Shown here: piece by piece, positions 10,487 to 18,267 of the stretch
Layout: each line of letters opens with the position of its first letter
Position numbering within the stretch: the stretch's first letter is position 1
The notes under the pieces: generated by a model
Database searches by the model: none
Told to the model about the DNA's origin: nothing
What the model saw: only the letters and a program-made list of their open reading frames with translations
Origin: Cellulophaga baltica
GTDB taxonomy: Bacteria; Bacteroidota; Bacteroidia; Flavobacteriales; Flavobacteriaceae
Length of the DNA: 64,000 nt
Reading direction: 5' to 3'
Assembly: GCF_900102165.1 (NCBI RefSeq)
Contig: NZ_FNBD01000005.1
Location: 1 to 64,000 of the forward strand
Made by a program: the position numbers and the translations under genes

Positions 10487-10596
10487 TCTTTTAAAAGAAG
10501 CTAGTTACACAAGTTCTACTTCCATCTACACAAATCACCTCATTATTACGTACTTCATGCTCTATCTTGTTCAAAGAAACACTAGAATAGAAAATC

Positions 10597-11295
10597 ATGA
10601 GAAATCTATTTATCGTACTAATTATTAGCCTTCTATACATTCCGAAGGTAGTGAGCCAAATAAACTGTAGTAGGTACTACCCTCTAGAAGAAGGTACTAG
10701 TTTTGAATACACTTCTACCAATAAAAAAGGTAAAATAGAAAGTACTGCCAATTATATGGTTTCAAAAGTAAGCAACAGCGCAAATACTACTGTAGCAGAA
10801 ATGACGATTAATTTAAGTGATAAAAAAGGTAAAGAAATTATACAGTCTAGCTATAACATTACGTGTACAGGATCTGGAGTTAAAATTGATTTCCAATCTC
10901 TAATGGCAGGAGATATGATAAAACAATATCACGAAATGGATATCGATGTAGCACTCACGGGTACAGACATAGAACTCCCTAATGAATTGAGTATTGGTCA
11001 AGAACTGACCAATGCCAATGTTACTATGAACATAAGCATGGCCGGAATGAACATGAAAACTATAGTAAATATGATAAACAGGAAAGTTGAAAAAAAGGAA
11101 AACATTACTACCATTTCTGGTTCTTATGAATGCTTTGTTATCTATAGTGAGAATGAATCACAAGTAATGGGAATAAAAAGAACCTACCCCTCTAGACTAT
11201 GGCTTACTGAAGGTATAGGAATGGTAAAACAGGAAAGCTATAAGAGCAATGGAGATTTAATAAGTACTACAACATTAACCAAGTTTAACAAGTGA
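10597..11295 (+). CDS. secreted DUF3108/TapB-like protein
   Basis: A 232-residue protein with a signal peptide (ending KVVS-Q near residue 21). The mature part begins CSRYYPLEEGTSFEYTSTN, a pattern found in DUF3108/TapB-type periplasmic proteins where a PLxxGxxxxY motif opens a lipocalin-like barrel. The C-terminal half (TYPSRLWLTEGIGMVKQES) also fits that fold. No enzymatic residues are apparent. It lies 110 bases downstream of the large lipoprotein gene and converges with lipB, with which it shares a terminator. Confidence 0.6.
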   Translation: MRNLFIVLIISLLYIPKVVSQINCSRYYPLEEGTSFEYTSTNKKGKIESTANYMVSKVSNSANTTVAEMTINLSDKKGKEIIQSSYNITCTGSGVKIDFQSLMAGDMIKQYHEMDIDVALTGTDIELPNELSIGQELTNANVTMNISMAGMNMKTIVNMINRKVEKKENITTISGSYECFVIYSENESQVMGIKRTYPSRLWLTEGIGMVKQESYKSNGDLISTTTLTKFNK

Positions 11296-11304
11296 TTACG
11301 AAGT

Positions 11305-11336
11305 AAAAAACCGAGGTCTAGGCCTCGGTTTTTTCT
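11305..11336. terminator. bidirectional terminator overlapping the end of lipB
   Basis: A GC stem CCGAGG (11311-11316) with CCTCGG (11323-11328) is flanked by an A run on the left and a T run on the right, so it can terminate both the rightward gene ending at 11295 and leftward lipB. The last codons of lipB (Lys-Thr-Glu-Ala-stop) lie inside the stem. Confidence 0.85.
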
Positions 11337-12034
11337 TTTATAAATTCTGCCTCGAATAAAACAGAAAAATGCTTTAACAGCTTTTCTTTAACCTCGTCCA
11401 TAGCTACTTCTTTCTTCCCTAATTCTACATTTAAAGAAGTCACTGCTTTATCTTTTATTCCACAAGGTATCATTAAATCAAAATACCCTAAATCTGCATT
11501 TACATTTAGTGCAAAACCATGCATGGTTACCCACCTACTAGCTCTAACTCCCATAGCACATATTTTACGTGCGAAAGGGGTGCCTACATCGAGCCAAACC
11601 CCTGTTTCTCCTTCAGAGCGTTCCGCTTTGAGACCATACTCCTGCAAGGTTAGAATAACTACTTCTTCTAGAAAACGAAGGTACTTGTGAATGTCCGTAA
11701 AAAAATTATCTAAGTCTAAAATCGGATACCCTACAATTTGTCCTGGACCATGATAAGTAATATCCCCTCCTCTATTTATCTTGTAAAAGGTAGCACCTTT
11801 TGCTTCTAGTTGAGCTTCATCAATAAGAAGATTACCCATATCACCACTTTTTCCTAAAGTATAGACATGAGGATGCTCTACAAAAAGAAGGTAATTTGTA
11901 GTCTCAAGTGTTAATTCTTCTCTTCTATTTCTAATTTTAGTCGCTATAATAGACTTAAAAAGCATCTCTTGGTAGTCCCAAGTTTCTTTATAATCTTTTA
12001 GCCCTAGATCTATATATATAACAAGCTTATTCAT
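11318..12034 (-). CDS. lipB: lipoyl(octanoyl) transferase
   Basis: A 238-residue cytoplasmic enzyme that transfers octanoate from acyl-carrier protein to lipoyl domains, the first step of lipoic acid synthesis. The signature RGGDITYHGPGQIVGYP (88-104) and the segment GVRASRWVTMHGFALNV (162-178) are present. The expected catalytic pair is Lys157 in ARKICAMG and Cys191 in MIPCGIKDK. Length fits the bacterial family. Its final codons form part of the shared terminator hairpin. A CAAAGATA box (12040-12047, read as TATCTTTG on the minus strand) is 5 bases upstream of the start, suggesting a very short leader. Confidence 0.96.
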   Translation of the reverse strand: MNKLVIYIDLGLKDYKETWDYQEMLFKSIIATKIRNRREELTLETTNYLLFVEHPHVYTLGKSGDMGNLLIDEAQLEAKGATFYKINRGGDITYHGPGQIVGYPILDLDNFFTDIHKYLRFLEEVVILTLQEYGLKAERSEGETGVWLDVGTPFARKICAMGVRASRWVTMHGFALNVNADLGYFDLMIPCGIKDKAVTSLNVELGKKEVAMDEVKEKLLKHFSVLFEAEFIKEKTEA

Positions 12035-12039
12035 GCCTA

Positions 12040-12047
12040 CAAAGATA
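12040..12047 (-). promoter_or_regulatory. -7 element (TAnnTTTG) before lipB
   Basis: Minus strand TATCTTTG is an exact TAnnTTTG match directly upstream of the lipB start. No TTG is seen at the usual 19-21 base distance, so this is half of a promoter at best. Confidence 0.35.
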
Positions 12048-12069
12048 CAAAGACCTATATTATACGAAA

Positions 12070-12228
12070 CTAATTATCAGGGTTATTTAAGATCACCAAA
12101 GCTGCAATAACGCCTGGCACCCAACCACAAAGGGTTAATAAAAAAACGATAATAATAGAACCGCAGCCTTTACCAATTACAGCTAAGGGTGGAAAAAAAA
12201 TAGCTAAAAGAACTCTCCAAATACTCAT
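12070..12228 (-). CDS. YqaE/Pmp3 family small membrane protein
   Basis: A 52-residue protein read from the ATG at 12228. It has two hydrophobic segments (VLLAIFFPPLAVIG and IIIVFLLTLCGWVPGVIAALVIL) joined by the short KGCGS turn. The FPPLAV and LTLxGWxPGxIxA patterns are diagnostic of the Pmp3/UPF0057 family. In yeast and plants such proteins modulate membrane potential under salt or cold stress; the bacterial role is less clear. It stands alone between lipB and lysS. Confidence 0.92.
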   Translation of the reverse strand: MSIWRVLLAIFFPPLAVIGKGCGSIIIVFLLTLCGWVPGVIAALVILNNPDN

Positions 12229-12334
12229 TTTGATTGATTTTGATTGATGAATGTACCTATTAGACGATAAAGCTAAATATATGTTACAGTATTTTAATAA
12301 AAATGATATTTAGCAACATTTACTTTTTTTCAGA

Positions 12335-12365
12335 TTGATGAATTGGAGCATTGTACCTATATTTG
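12335..12365 (+). promoter_or_regulatory. lysS promoter
   Basis: TTG (12335-12337), a 20-base spacer, then TATATTTG (12358-12365) match the flavobacterial consensus. The -7 box ends 20 bases before the ATG at 12386. An in-frame reading that begins at 12335 would lie inside the promoter, which decides the start codon of lysS. Confidence 0.7.
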
Positions 12366-12385
12366 CAGCCTTAATAAGTAGAAAA

Positions 12386-14077
12386 ATGCAACTCACAGAA
12401 CAAGAGGTAATCCGAAGAGAGAAATTAACCAAATTAAGAGAATTAGGTATTGATCCTTATCCTGCTGCTTTATACCCAGTAGATACAACTTCAAAAAGTA
12501 TTAAAACTGACTATAAAGAAGGTAAAAAGGTTATCGTTGCCGGTCGTTTAATGCGTAAAAAAATACAAGGAAAAGCTTCTTTTGCCGCTTTACAAGATAG
12601 TGAAGGGCGCGTGCAATTGTATTTTAATAGAGATGAAATTTGCCCTGAAGATGATCATTCTAAATACAACGATATCTTTAAAAAATTAACAGATTTAGGT
12701 GATATCATTGGTGTCGAAGGAGAGCTTTTCACCACTCAAGTTGGAGAAAAAACGGTACTCGTAAAAGACTTTACCATTCTTTGTAAATCTTTACGCCCGC
12801 TACCTTTACCTAAAGTTGATCCTGATGGTAAAGTGCATGATGAATTTAATGATCCGGAATTACGTTACCGTCAGCGCTACGTAGATTTAATCGTAAATCC
12901 GTCTGTAAAACAAACTTTCATTAAAAGAACTAAAATCACGAATAGTATTCGTCAGTTTTTTAATGACCGTGAATATTTAGAAGTAGAAACACCTATCCTA
13001 CAACCCATTCCCGGTGGTGCATCTGCGCGCCCGTTTTTAACACACCACAATGCGTTAAACATTCCGTTATACTTGCGTATTGCGAATGAGCTTTATTTAA
13101 AAAGACTAATTGTTGGTGGTTTTGATGGGGTCTATGAATTTTCTAAAGATTTTAGAAATGAAGGTATGGACCGTACCCATAATCCAGAATTTACAGTAAT
13201 GGAACTTTATGTTGCTTACAAAGATTACAATTGGATGATGGATATGACAGAGCAACTTTTAGAGAAAGTAGCTATAGACGCTAATGATACTTCAAAAGTA
13301 ACTGTGGGTAAAAATGAAATAGAATTTAAAGCTCCGTACCCAAGAGTACCCATTCTTGAAGCTATAAAAGAGCATACAGGCTATGATGTTGCCGGTATGG
13401 ATGAAGTAGAATTAAGAGAAGTTGGTAAAAAATTAGGATTGGAAGTAGATGAAACAATGGGGGTAGGAAAACTTATTGATGAAATCTTCGGAGAAAAATG
13501 TGAGCACTTATATATTCAACCAACATTTATCACGGATTACCCTAAGGAAATGAGTCCGCTTACCAAACAGCATAGAGATAATCCTGCACTTACGGAGCGT
13601 TTTGAGTTAATGGTAAATGGAAAAGAATTAGCAAATTGCTATTCAGAGTTAAACGATGCTATAGATCAAAGAGAACGTTTTGAAGAGCAATTGAAATTAT
13701 CTGCTAAAGGAGATGATGAAGCTATGTTTATAGATCAAGATTTTATTCGCGCCTTGGAATATGGTATGCCTCCTACAGCTGGTATTGGTATTGGTATTGA
13801 CCGCTTGGTAATGCTGATGACTAATAATTCATCAATACAAGAGGTTTTATTCTTCCCACAAATGAGACCTGAGAAAAAAGCTTTGGAACTTTCTGATAAT
13901 GAAAAAATAATTTTCGAAATCTTAAAAAAGAAGCAAGAAATGCCGTTAGCTAATCTCAAAGCTGAAGCAGATTTAAGTAATAAAGCTTGGGATAAAAGCA
14001 TAAAAGCTTTAGGAAAAATGGGCGTATTAAAGGTTACCAAAACAGAAACTGATTTAATTGCTGCTCTAAAAGAATAA
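12386..14077 (+). CDS. lysS: lysine--tRNA ligase, class II
   Basis: Charges tRNA-Lys. From the chosen ATG the protein is 563 residues, beginning MQLTEQEVIRREKL as in other Bacteroidota. The N-terminal OB anticodon-binding domain (about 50-160) is followed by the class II core: motif 1 near FLEVETPILQPIPGGASARPF-like sequence, motif 2 (FRNEGMDRTHNPEFT) and motif 3 (GIGIGIDRLVMLM). An upstream in-frame extension of 17 codons was rejected because it covers the promoter. Compared with E. coli LysS (505 residues) there is an extra C-terminal segment of about 65 residues (499-563) resembling a small helical or winged domain. Such extensions are known in Bacteroidota enzymes. Confidence 0.97.
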   Translation: MQLTEQEVIRREKLTKLRELGIDPYPAALYPVDTTSKSIKTDYKEGKKVIVAGRLMRKKIQGKASFAALQDSEGRVQLYFNRDEICPEDDHSKYNDIFKKLTDLGDIIGVEGELFTTQVGEKTVLVKDFTILCKSLRPLPLPKVDPDGKVHDEFNDPELRYRQRYVDLIVNPSVKQTFIKRTKITNSIRQFFNDREYLEVETPILQPIPGGASARPFLTHHNALNIPLYLRIANELYLKRLIVGGFDGVYEFSKDFRNEGMDRTHNPEFTVMELYVAYKDYNWMMDMTEQLLEKVAIDANDTSKVTVGKNEIEFKAPYPRVPILEAIKEHTGYDVAGMDEVELREVGKKLGLEVDETMGVGKLIDEIFGEKCEHLYIQPTFITDYPKEMSPLTKQHRDNPALTERFELMVNGKELANCYSELNDAIDQRERFEEQLKLSAKGDDEAMFIDQDFIRALEYGMPPTAGIGIGIDRLVMLMTNNSSIQEVLFFPQMRPEKKALELSDNEKIIFEILKKKQEMPLANLKAEADLSNKAWDKSIKALGKMGVLKVTKTETDLIAALKE

Positions 14078-14098
14078 CAATTCAGTTTTATTTATAAG

Positions 14099-14137
14099 TA
14101 AAGGGAAAGACCGTAAAAGGCTCTTTCCTTTTTTTTT
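14099..14137 (+). terminator. lysS terminator
   Basis: AAGGGAAAGA and CTCTTTCCTT form a stem around a short loop, followed by a run of about nine T residues. It begins some 20 bases after the lysS stop. Confidence 0.8.
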
Positions 14138-14463
14138 GCTCTGAAACCACTCCCATAGGTTTTAAAACGAAACAAAGCCCCTGATACATCAAGGGCTTTG
14201 AATCGACTAATTCCAATAACTAACTTTTTACGCTGTTTGCAAATATTATTGAATATACCAAAGAGACGCTTTAATTCTTAAAATGTTACACATTTCATGA
14301 ATAATTAACAATATAACAACAACAAGTTAAATTAATTGACAAGAAGTCAAATAATAACGTGGTTTATTGTTAACATTTAGGTTCATCAGATTAAGATATC
14401 GTTAACGAAAATTTAATTTTTATTTTCGTTATTTGGGAAAGACTAATTAAACTATCATATAAA
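14138..14463. other. intergenic region with a second hairpin, upstream of the metalloprotease
   Basis: No coding potential is visible. A second hairpin (CAAAGCCC at 14173-14180 with GGGCTTTG at 14193-14200) lacks a T run. The rest is AT-rich and must contain the promoter of the gene at 14464, but no clean TTG/TAnnTTTG pair was found. Confidence 0.4.
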
Positions 14464-16962
14464 ATGTACAAAACTCTCATGAAGCGGGCACTCCTTGTTC
14501 TCGCTCTCGTAGGTTGTTTCTCTACAACCGAAGCTCAAATTTTCAAAAAGAAAAAAAATAAATCAGAGCAAAAAAGCGATCAAGGCAAACCTAAAAAAGG
14601 AGGCATTGAAGCTTATGAAAAAGTAATCACAAAAGAAGCTAAAACTGACAAAGGACTTTTTGATGTTCATGAAGTTGATAGTAAATTCTTTTATGAAATT
14701 CCAGATTCTCTTTTTAACAAAGAAATGTTAATGGTGAGCCGCATCTCCAAAACAGCCAATGGACTTGGTTTTGGTGGCGGAAAAATTAACACTCAAGTAT
14801 TACGTTGGGAAAAGAATGATAAAAAAGTATTACTACGTGTCGTTTCTTATGATGTTATTGCAGCAGATTCTTTACCGGTACATGAGGCTGTTGTAAACTC
14901 TAATTTTGAGCCCGTATTATACGCTTTTGACATAAAAGCACTTAAAAAAGATTCTATAAACCCTGCTACTGTAATTGAAGTAGGAGATTTATTTGAAAAA
15001 GATGTAAATGCTTTAGGGATGCCTGACATTTACAGAAAAAGGTTTAAAGTTTCTCGTTTAGATAATGACAGAAGTTATGTAGAATCTGTTAAAAGTTACC
15101 CTTTAAATATTGAAGCTAGACATGTAAAAACATATTTAGCAAGTGCTGCCCCTTCTAATGGTGATTTAGGTTCTATTTCTATTGAGATTAATAACTCCAT
15201 GATATTACTACCTGCAGAGCCTATGAAAAAACGTTACTATGACGAACGTGTAGGTTGGTTTGCTCGTGGTCAAGTAGATTATGGTTTAGATGCTCAAGAA
15301 AGTAAAACTGTAACCTTCTTAGACCGTTGGAGACTTGAAGTAAAAGATGAAGATCTTGAAAAGTTTAAAAATGGGGAACTTGTTGAACCAAAAAAACAAA
15401 TTGTATATTATATAGACCGTGCTACACCAAAAGAATGGGTACCTTTTATCAAGCAAGGTATTGAAGATTGGCAAGTAGCATTTGAAGCTGCAGGTTTTAA
15501 AAATGCTATTATTGCTAAAGATCCACCGAGTAAAGAAGAAGATCCTGAATGGTCTCCTGAAGATGTTCGGTATTCTGTAGTTCGGTATTTAGCTTCTCCA
15601 ATTCCTAATGCTAACGGTCCTCACGTGAGTGATCCTAGAACTGGCGAGATCTTAGAATCTGACATCAATTGGTATCATAATGTAATGACTTTATTACGTA
15701 ACTGGTATTTTGTACAAACTGCGGCCATTAACGAAGACGCTAGAAGCGTTAGGTTTAAGAATGACGTTATGGGTAGATTAATTCGTTTTGTATCCTCTCA
15801 TGAAGTAGGACACACTTTAGGGTTACCTCATAACATGGGAAGTAGTGTTGCATACCCCGTAGATTCTCTTCGTTCTGCAACATTTACCAAAAAATACGGC
15901 ACGGCACCTTCTATTATGGATTATGCACGTTTTAATTATGTAGCACAACCAGGCGATGAAGGTGTTGCATTAATGCCAGAGATAGGTATTTATGATAAAT
16001 ACGCAATTAGCTGGGGATACCGACCAATTTCAGATAAAAATGCTGAAGAAGAAAAGCCTGTTCTAGATCAGTGGATTTTAGCGCATGCAGGAGATCCTTT
16101 ATATAGATTTGGTCACCAACAAGCAGGTGATGTGGTAGATCCAAGTTCTCAAACAGAAGATTTAGGAGACGATGCTGTTAAAGCGAGCACCTATGGTATT
16201 GCGAATTTAAAGCGTATCGTTCCAAATTTAGCCACTTGGATTGCCGAAGACGGTAAAAAATATGACGATTTAGGTACGCTTTATGAGCAAGTACTTTCAC
16301 AGTACAACCGTTATATGGGCCATGTTTCTAATAATATAGGAGGTGTTTATGAGAATTATAAAACTTTTGATCAAGAAGGAGCAGTATACACGCCTGTTGC
16401 TAAAGAGCGTCAAAAAAATAGTTTAGCATTTGTTCAAAAAGAATTATTTACCACCCCAGAATGGTTATTGGATCAAGACATATTTAATAAAATAGAATAC
16501 TCTGGTTCTATTGAACGCTTACGATCTATACAGGTTAGAACTTTAGATAACATTTTAAGTCTTGGAAAAATTGCCCGCATCATAGAAAATGAAACTATAA
16601 ATCGTAAAGAGGCTTATGCCTTAACTACTATGATGAAAGATCTTAGAACAGGGATCTGGTCAGAATTATCAAGAGGGAGTAAAATTGATACGTACCGCAG
16701 AAACTTGCAGAAAGCACATATTGATCGTTTAGCGTATTTAATGACTGCTGAATCTCAAACGCAAAGCCGAAGATCTAGTCCGTATGTAAAATCTACACCG
16801 CTTAATACAAGCCAATCAGATGTACGTTCTGTAGCTAGAGCCGAATTAAATATTTTAAAACGTGCTATAAAAGCGGCTATTGGTAGAACGTCTGATAGTA
16901 TGAGTAAATATCATTTACAAGATGCTGTAGTACGTATTGATCAGATTTTAGACCCTAAATAA
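14464..16962 (+). CDS. secreted zinc-dependent metalloprotease (DUF5117/DUF4953 type)
   Basis: An 832-residue protein with a signal peptide (ending TTEA-Q near residue 25) and a lysine-rich linker. It has the domain order of the Bacteroidota zinc-dependent metalloprotease family: an N-terminal DUF5118-like segment, a DUF5117 region (about 80-300) and a C-terminal DUF4953 catalytic region. The zinc site is HEVGHTLGLPHN (His446, Glu447, His450, His456), a metzincin-like HExxHxxGxxH. A downstream Met (SIMDYARFNY) could supply the Met-turn. The natural substrate is unknown; it acts in the periplasm or at the surface. It is transcribed as a single gene. Confidence 0.92.
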   Translation: MYKTLMKRALLVLALVGCFSTTEAQIFKKKKNKSEQKSDQGKPKKGGIEAYEKVITKEAKTDKGLFDVHEVDSKFFYEIPDSLFNKEMLMVSRISKTANGLGFGGGKINTQVLRWEKNDKKVLLRVVSYDVIAADSLPVHEAVVNSNFEPVLYAFDIKALKKDSINPATVIEVGDLFEKDVNALGMPDIYRKRFKVSRLDNDRSYVESVKSYPLNIEARHVKTYLASAAPSNGDLGSISIEINNSMILLPAEPMKKRYYDERVGWFARGQVDYGLDAQESKTVTFLDRWRLEVKDEDLEKFKNGELVEPKKQIVYYIDRATPKEWVPFIKQGIEDWQVAFEAAGFKNAIIAKDPPSKEEDPEWSPEDVRYSVVRYLASPIPNANGPHVSDPRTGEILESDINWYHNVMTLLRNWYFVQTAAINEDARSVRFKNDVMGRLIRFVSSHEVGHTLGLPHNMGSSVAYPVDSLRSATFTKKYGTAPSIMDYARFNYVAQPGDEGVALMPEIGIYDKYAISWGYRPISDKNAEEEKPVLDQWILAHAGDPLYRFGHQQAGDVVDPSSQTEDLGDDAVKASTYGIANLKRIVPNLATWIAEDGKKYDDLGTLYEQVLSQYNRYMGHVSNNIGGVYENYKTFDQEGAVYTPVAKERQKNSLAFVQKELFTTPEWLLDQDIFNKIEYSGSIERLRSIQVRTLDNILSLGKIARIIENETINRKEAYALTTMMKDLRTGIWSELSRGSKIDTYRRNLQKAHIDRLAYLMTAESQTQSRRSSPYVKSTPLNTSQSDVRSVARAELNILKRAIKAAIGRTSDSMSKYHLQDAVVRIDQILDPK

Positions 16963-16977
16963 AAATGTTAAACTACT

Positions 16978-17012
16978 CAAATGCGGATTTGACCTATACA
17001 AATCTGCATTTG
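16978..17012 (+). terminator. possible terminator hairpin after the metalloprotease
   Basis: CAAATGCGGATTTG and CAAATCTGCATTTG form a 14-bp stem with one mismatch and a 7-base loop. There is no T run after it, so termination is uncertain. Confidence 0.4.
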
Positions 17013-17079
17013 ACAACATTGATAAAACGATAAAGGGAACAATTTCTTAGTTTTGAGTATCGCTTTAAACCCCCAGATT

Positions 17080-17238
17080 ATGACAAAAAGAATTCAAAGC
17101 ATCGTATATTTCGCACTATTAATCATTGCATGTTTGGTCTATACAGTAACAGACAGCTCATCAAGCACAAGTACTGATTTCTCTAGTTCTAAAACAGAAA
17201 TATCTCAAAAAAATACAGTTTCCTTGAATAAGTATTAA
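17080..17238 (+). CDS. small single-span membrane peptide (52 aa)
   Basis: Starts at ATG 17080; the longer in-frame opening at 17053 is a non-ATG start without support. It has a basic N-terminus (MTKRIQS), one hydrophobic segment (IVYFALLIIACLVYTV) and a Ser/Thr-rich hydrophilic tail. The layout (basic head, one span, polar tail) resembles the peptide encoded at 17433. It is followed by a strong terminator. No family is recognised. Confidence 0.6.
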   Translation: MTKRIQSIVYFALLIIACLVYTVTDSSSSTSTDFSSSKTEISQKNTVSLNKY

Positions 17239-17263
17239 AACCAATACTGATGGATAATATTAC

Positions 17264-17297
17264 AAAAGGTGTGAATTAAAATTCACACCTTTTTTTT
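17264..17297 (+). terminator. strong intrinsic terminator
   Basis: AAAAGGTGTGAATT pairs perfectly with AATTCACACCTTTT and is followed by further T residues. It ends the transcript of the small peptide gene at 17080. Confidence 0.88.
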
Positions 17298-17402
17298 GAT
17301 CTTAAATTAACCTCCATACATAGTTGTCTACAACTATTGATAGTTAGACCTACAATTACACCAGTTCTCACAACATATTTTTAATATATGTATGTATTTT
17401 CT

Positions 17403-17410
17403 TACATTTG
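17403..17410 (+). promoter_or_regulatory. -7 element TACATTTG
   Basis: An exact TAnnTTTG match 22 bases before the ATG at 17433. The upstream -33 region has no TTG, so the promoter is only half supported. Confidence 0.4.
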
Positions 17411-17432
17411 TATTCTATAAACGAATGATACT

Positions 17433-17609
17433 ATGACCCCGAAACTTAAAAGCCTACTTTTCTTTTTAGCATTTGTCTTATGTTCTATTCTATATTATAG
17501 TCTAGAAGAACAAAACAAAAACAACTCATTGTCTAGTGATGATAACTTTGCTACTATGCAATTATCTGATATGAAAAATACAGATGATCTAGAGCAAACT
17601 GATAATTGA
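17433..17609 (+). CDS. small single-span membrane peptide (58 aa)
   Basis: Begins MTPKLKSLLFFLAFVLCSIL, one transmembrane segment after a basic head, followed by an acidic and Asn-rich tail (EEQNKNN, DDLEQTDN). It has its own -7 element and its own terminator, which supports a real short gene rather than chance. It shares layout with the 52-residue peptide just upstream. Function unknown. Confidence 0.6.
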   Translation: MTPKLKSLLFFLAFVLCSILYYSLEEQNKNNSLSSDDNFATMQLSDMKNTDDLEQTDN

Positions 17610-17646
17610 AATGTAACCAACTAAAGATTAGCTATTAAAAACGACC

Positions 17647-17675
17647 GCCAATACGTAAAGTATTGGCTTTTGTGT
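17647..17675 (+). terminator. terminator of the 58-aa peptide gene
   Basis: GCCAATAC (17647-17654) pairs with GTATTGGC (17660-17667), with a 5-base loop and a T-rich tail. Confidence 0.8.
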
Positions 17676-17747
17676 TAAAAAAAAGTAAATTATTAAACCA
17701 TTTAACAATGCATCAGTCAAAAGGTAAAGTAATTTAAATTTTTAAAT

Positions 17748-18206
17748 ATGAAAAAAGTAATAGGAGTTCTTGTGCTATTTATAGGATTAAATGCCTTTGC
17801 ACAGAAAAGAGAAATGAAGAGTGAGATGACTCCAGATCAAATGGCTACATTGTCTACTAAAAAAATGACATTAGCTTTAGATTTAACTGAGAGTCAGCAA
17901 GCAAAAGTGTATGTATTAGAATTAGAGCATGCTACGCAGCGTCTAGAAAAGATGGAAGCACGTAAAAAAGCTAGAGAAAATGGGACTACTAAAAACCTAA
18001 GTTCTGATCAGCGTTATGAAATGCAATCTAAAATGCTTGACCAAAGAATTGAGCAAAAAAAGAAAATGAAATCTGTTTTAACCAAAGAGCAATTTGAGAA
18101 ATGGGAAAAAATGGCTCATCATCGTAACAGAGAAGGTAGAAAAGGTAAACACCAAAAAGGTGAAAAAAAAGGGCACAAAAACAATGAAGATAGACATAAT
18201 GATTAG
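17748..18206 (+). CDS. secreted Spy/CpxP-like helical protein
   Basis: A 152-residue protein with a signal peptide (ending NAFA-Q at 18/19). The mature part is helical and charged: MTPDQMATLSTKKMTLALDL, then TESQQAKV, a pattern found in Spy/CpxP-like and DUF4890-type periplasmic proteins with LTxxQ repeats. The C-terminus is an extreme Lys/His/Gly-rich tail (GRKGKHQKGEKKGHKN), which could bind metal or polyanions. The role is inferred only: possible periplasmic chaperone or stress sensor. It is followed by a bidirectional terminator. Confidence 0.65.
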   Translation: MKKVIGVLVLFIGLNAFAQKREMKSEMTPDQMATLSTKKMTLALDLTESQQAKVYVLELEHATQRLEKMEARKKARENGTTKNLSSDQRYEMQSKMLDQRIEQKKKMKSVLTKEQFEKWEKMAHHRNREGRKGKHQKGEKKGHKNNEDRHND

Positions 18207-18233
18207 GCCGTTTTTGTACGTTTAGTTAAGTGT

Positions 18234-18267
18234 AAAAGTCGATAGCAATATCGACTTTTTATTTTTT
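18234..18267. terminator. bidirectional terminator
   Basis: AAAAGTCGATA pairs with TATCGACTTTT around a GCAA loop, with T runs reading rightward. It separates the convergent genes ending at 18206 and 18266. Confidence 0.82.
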
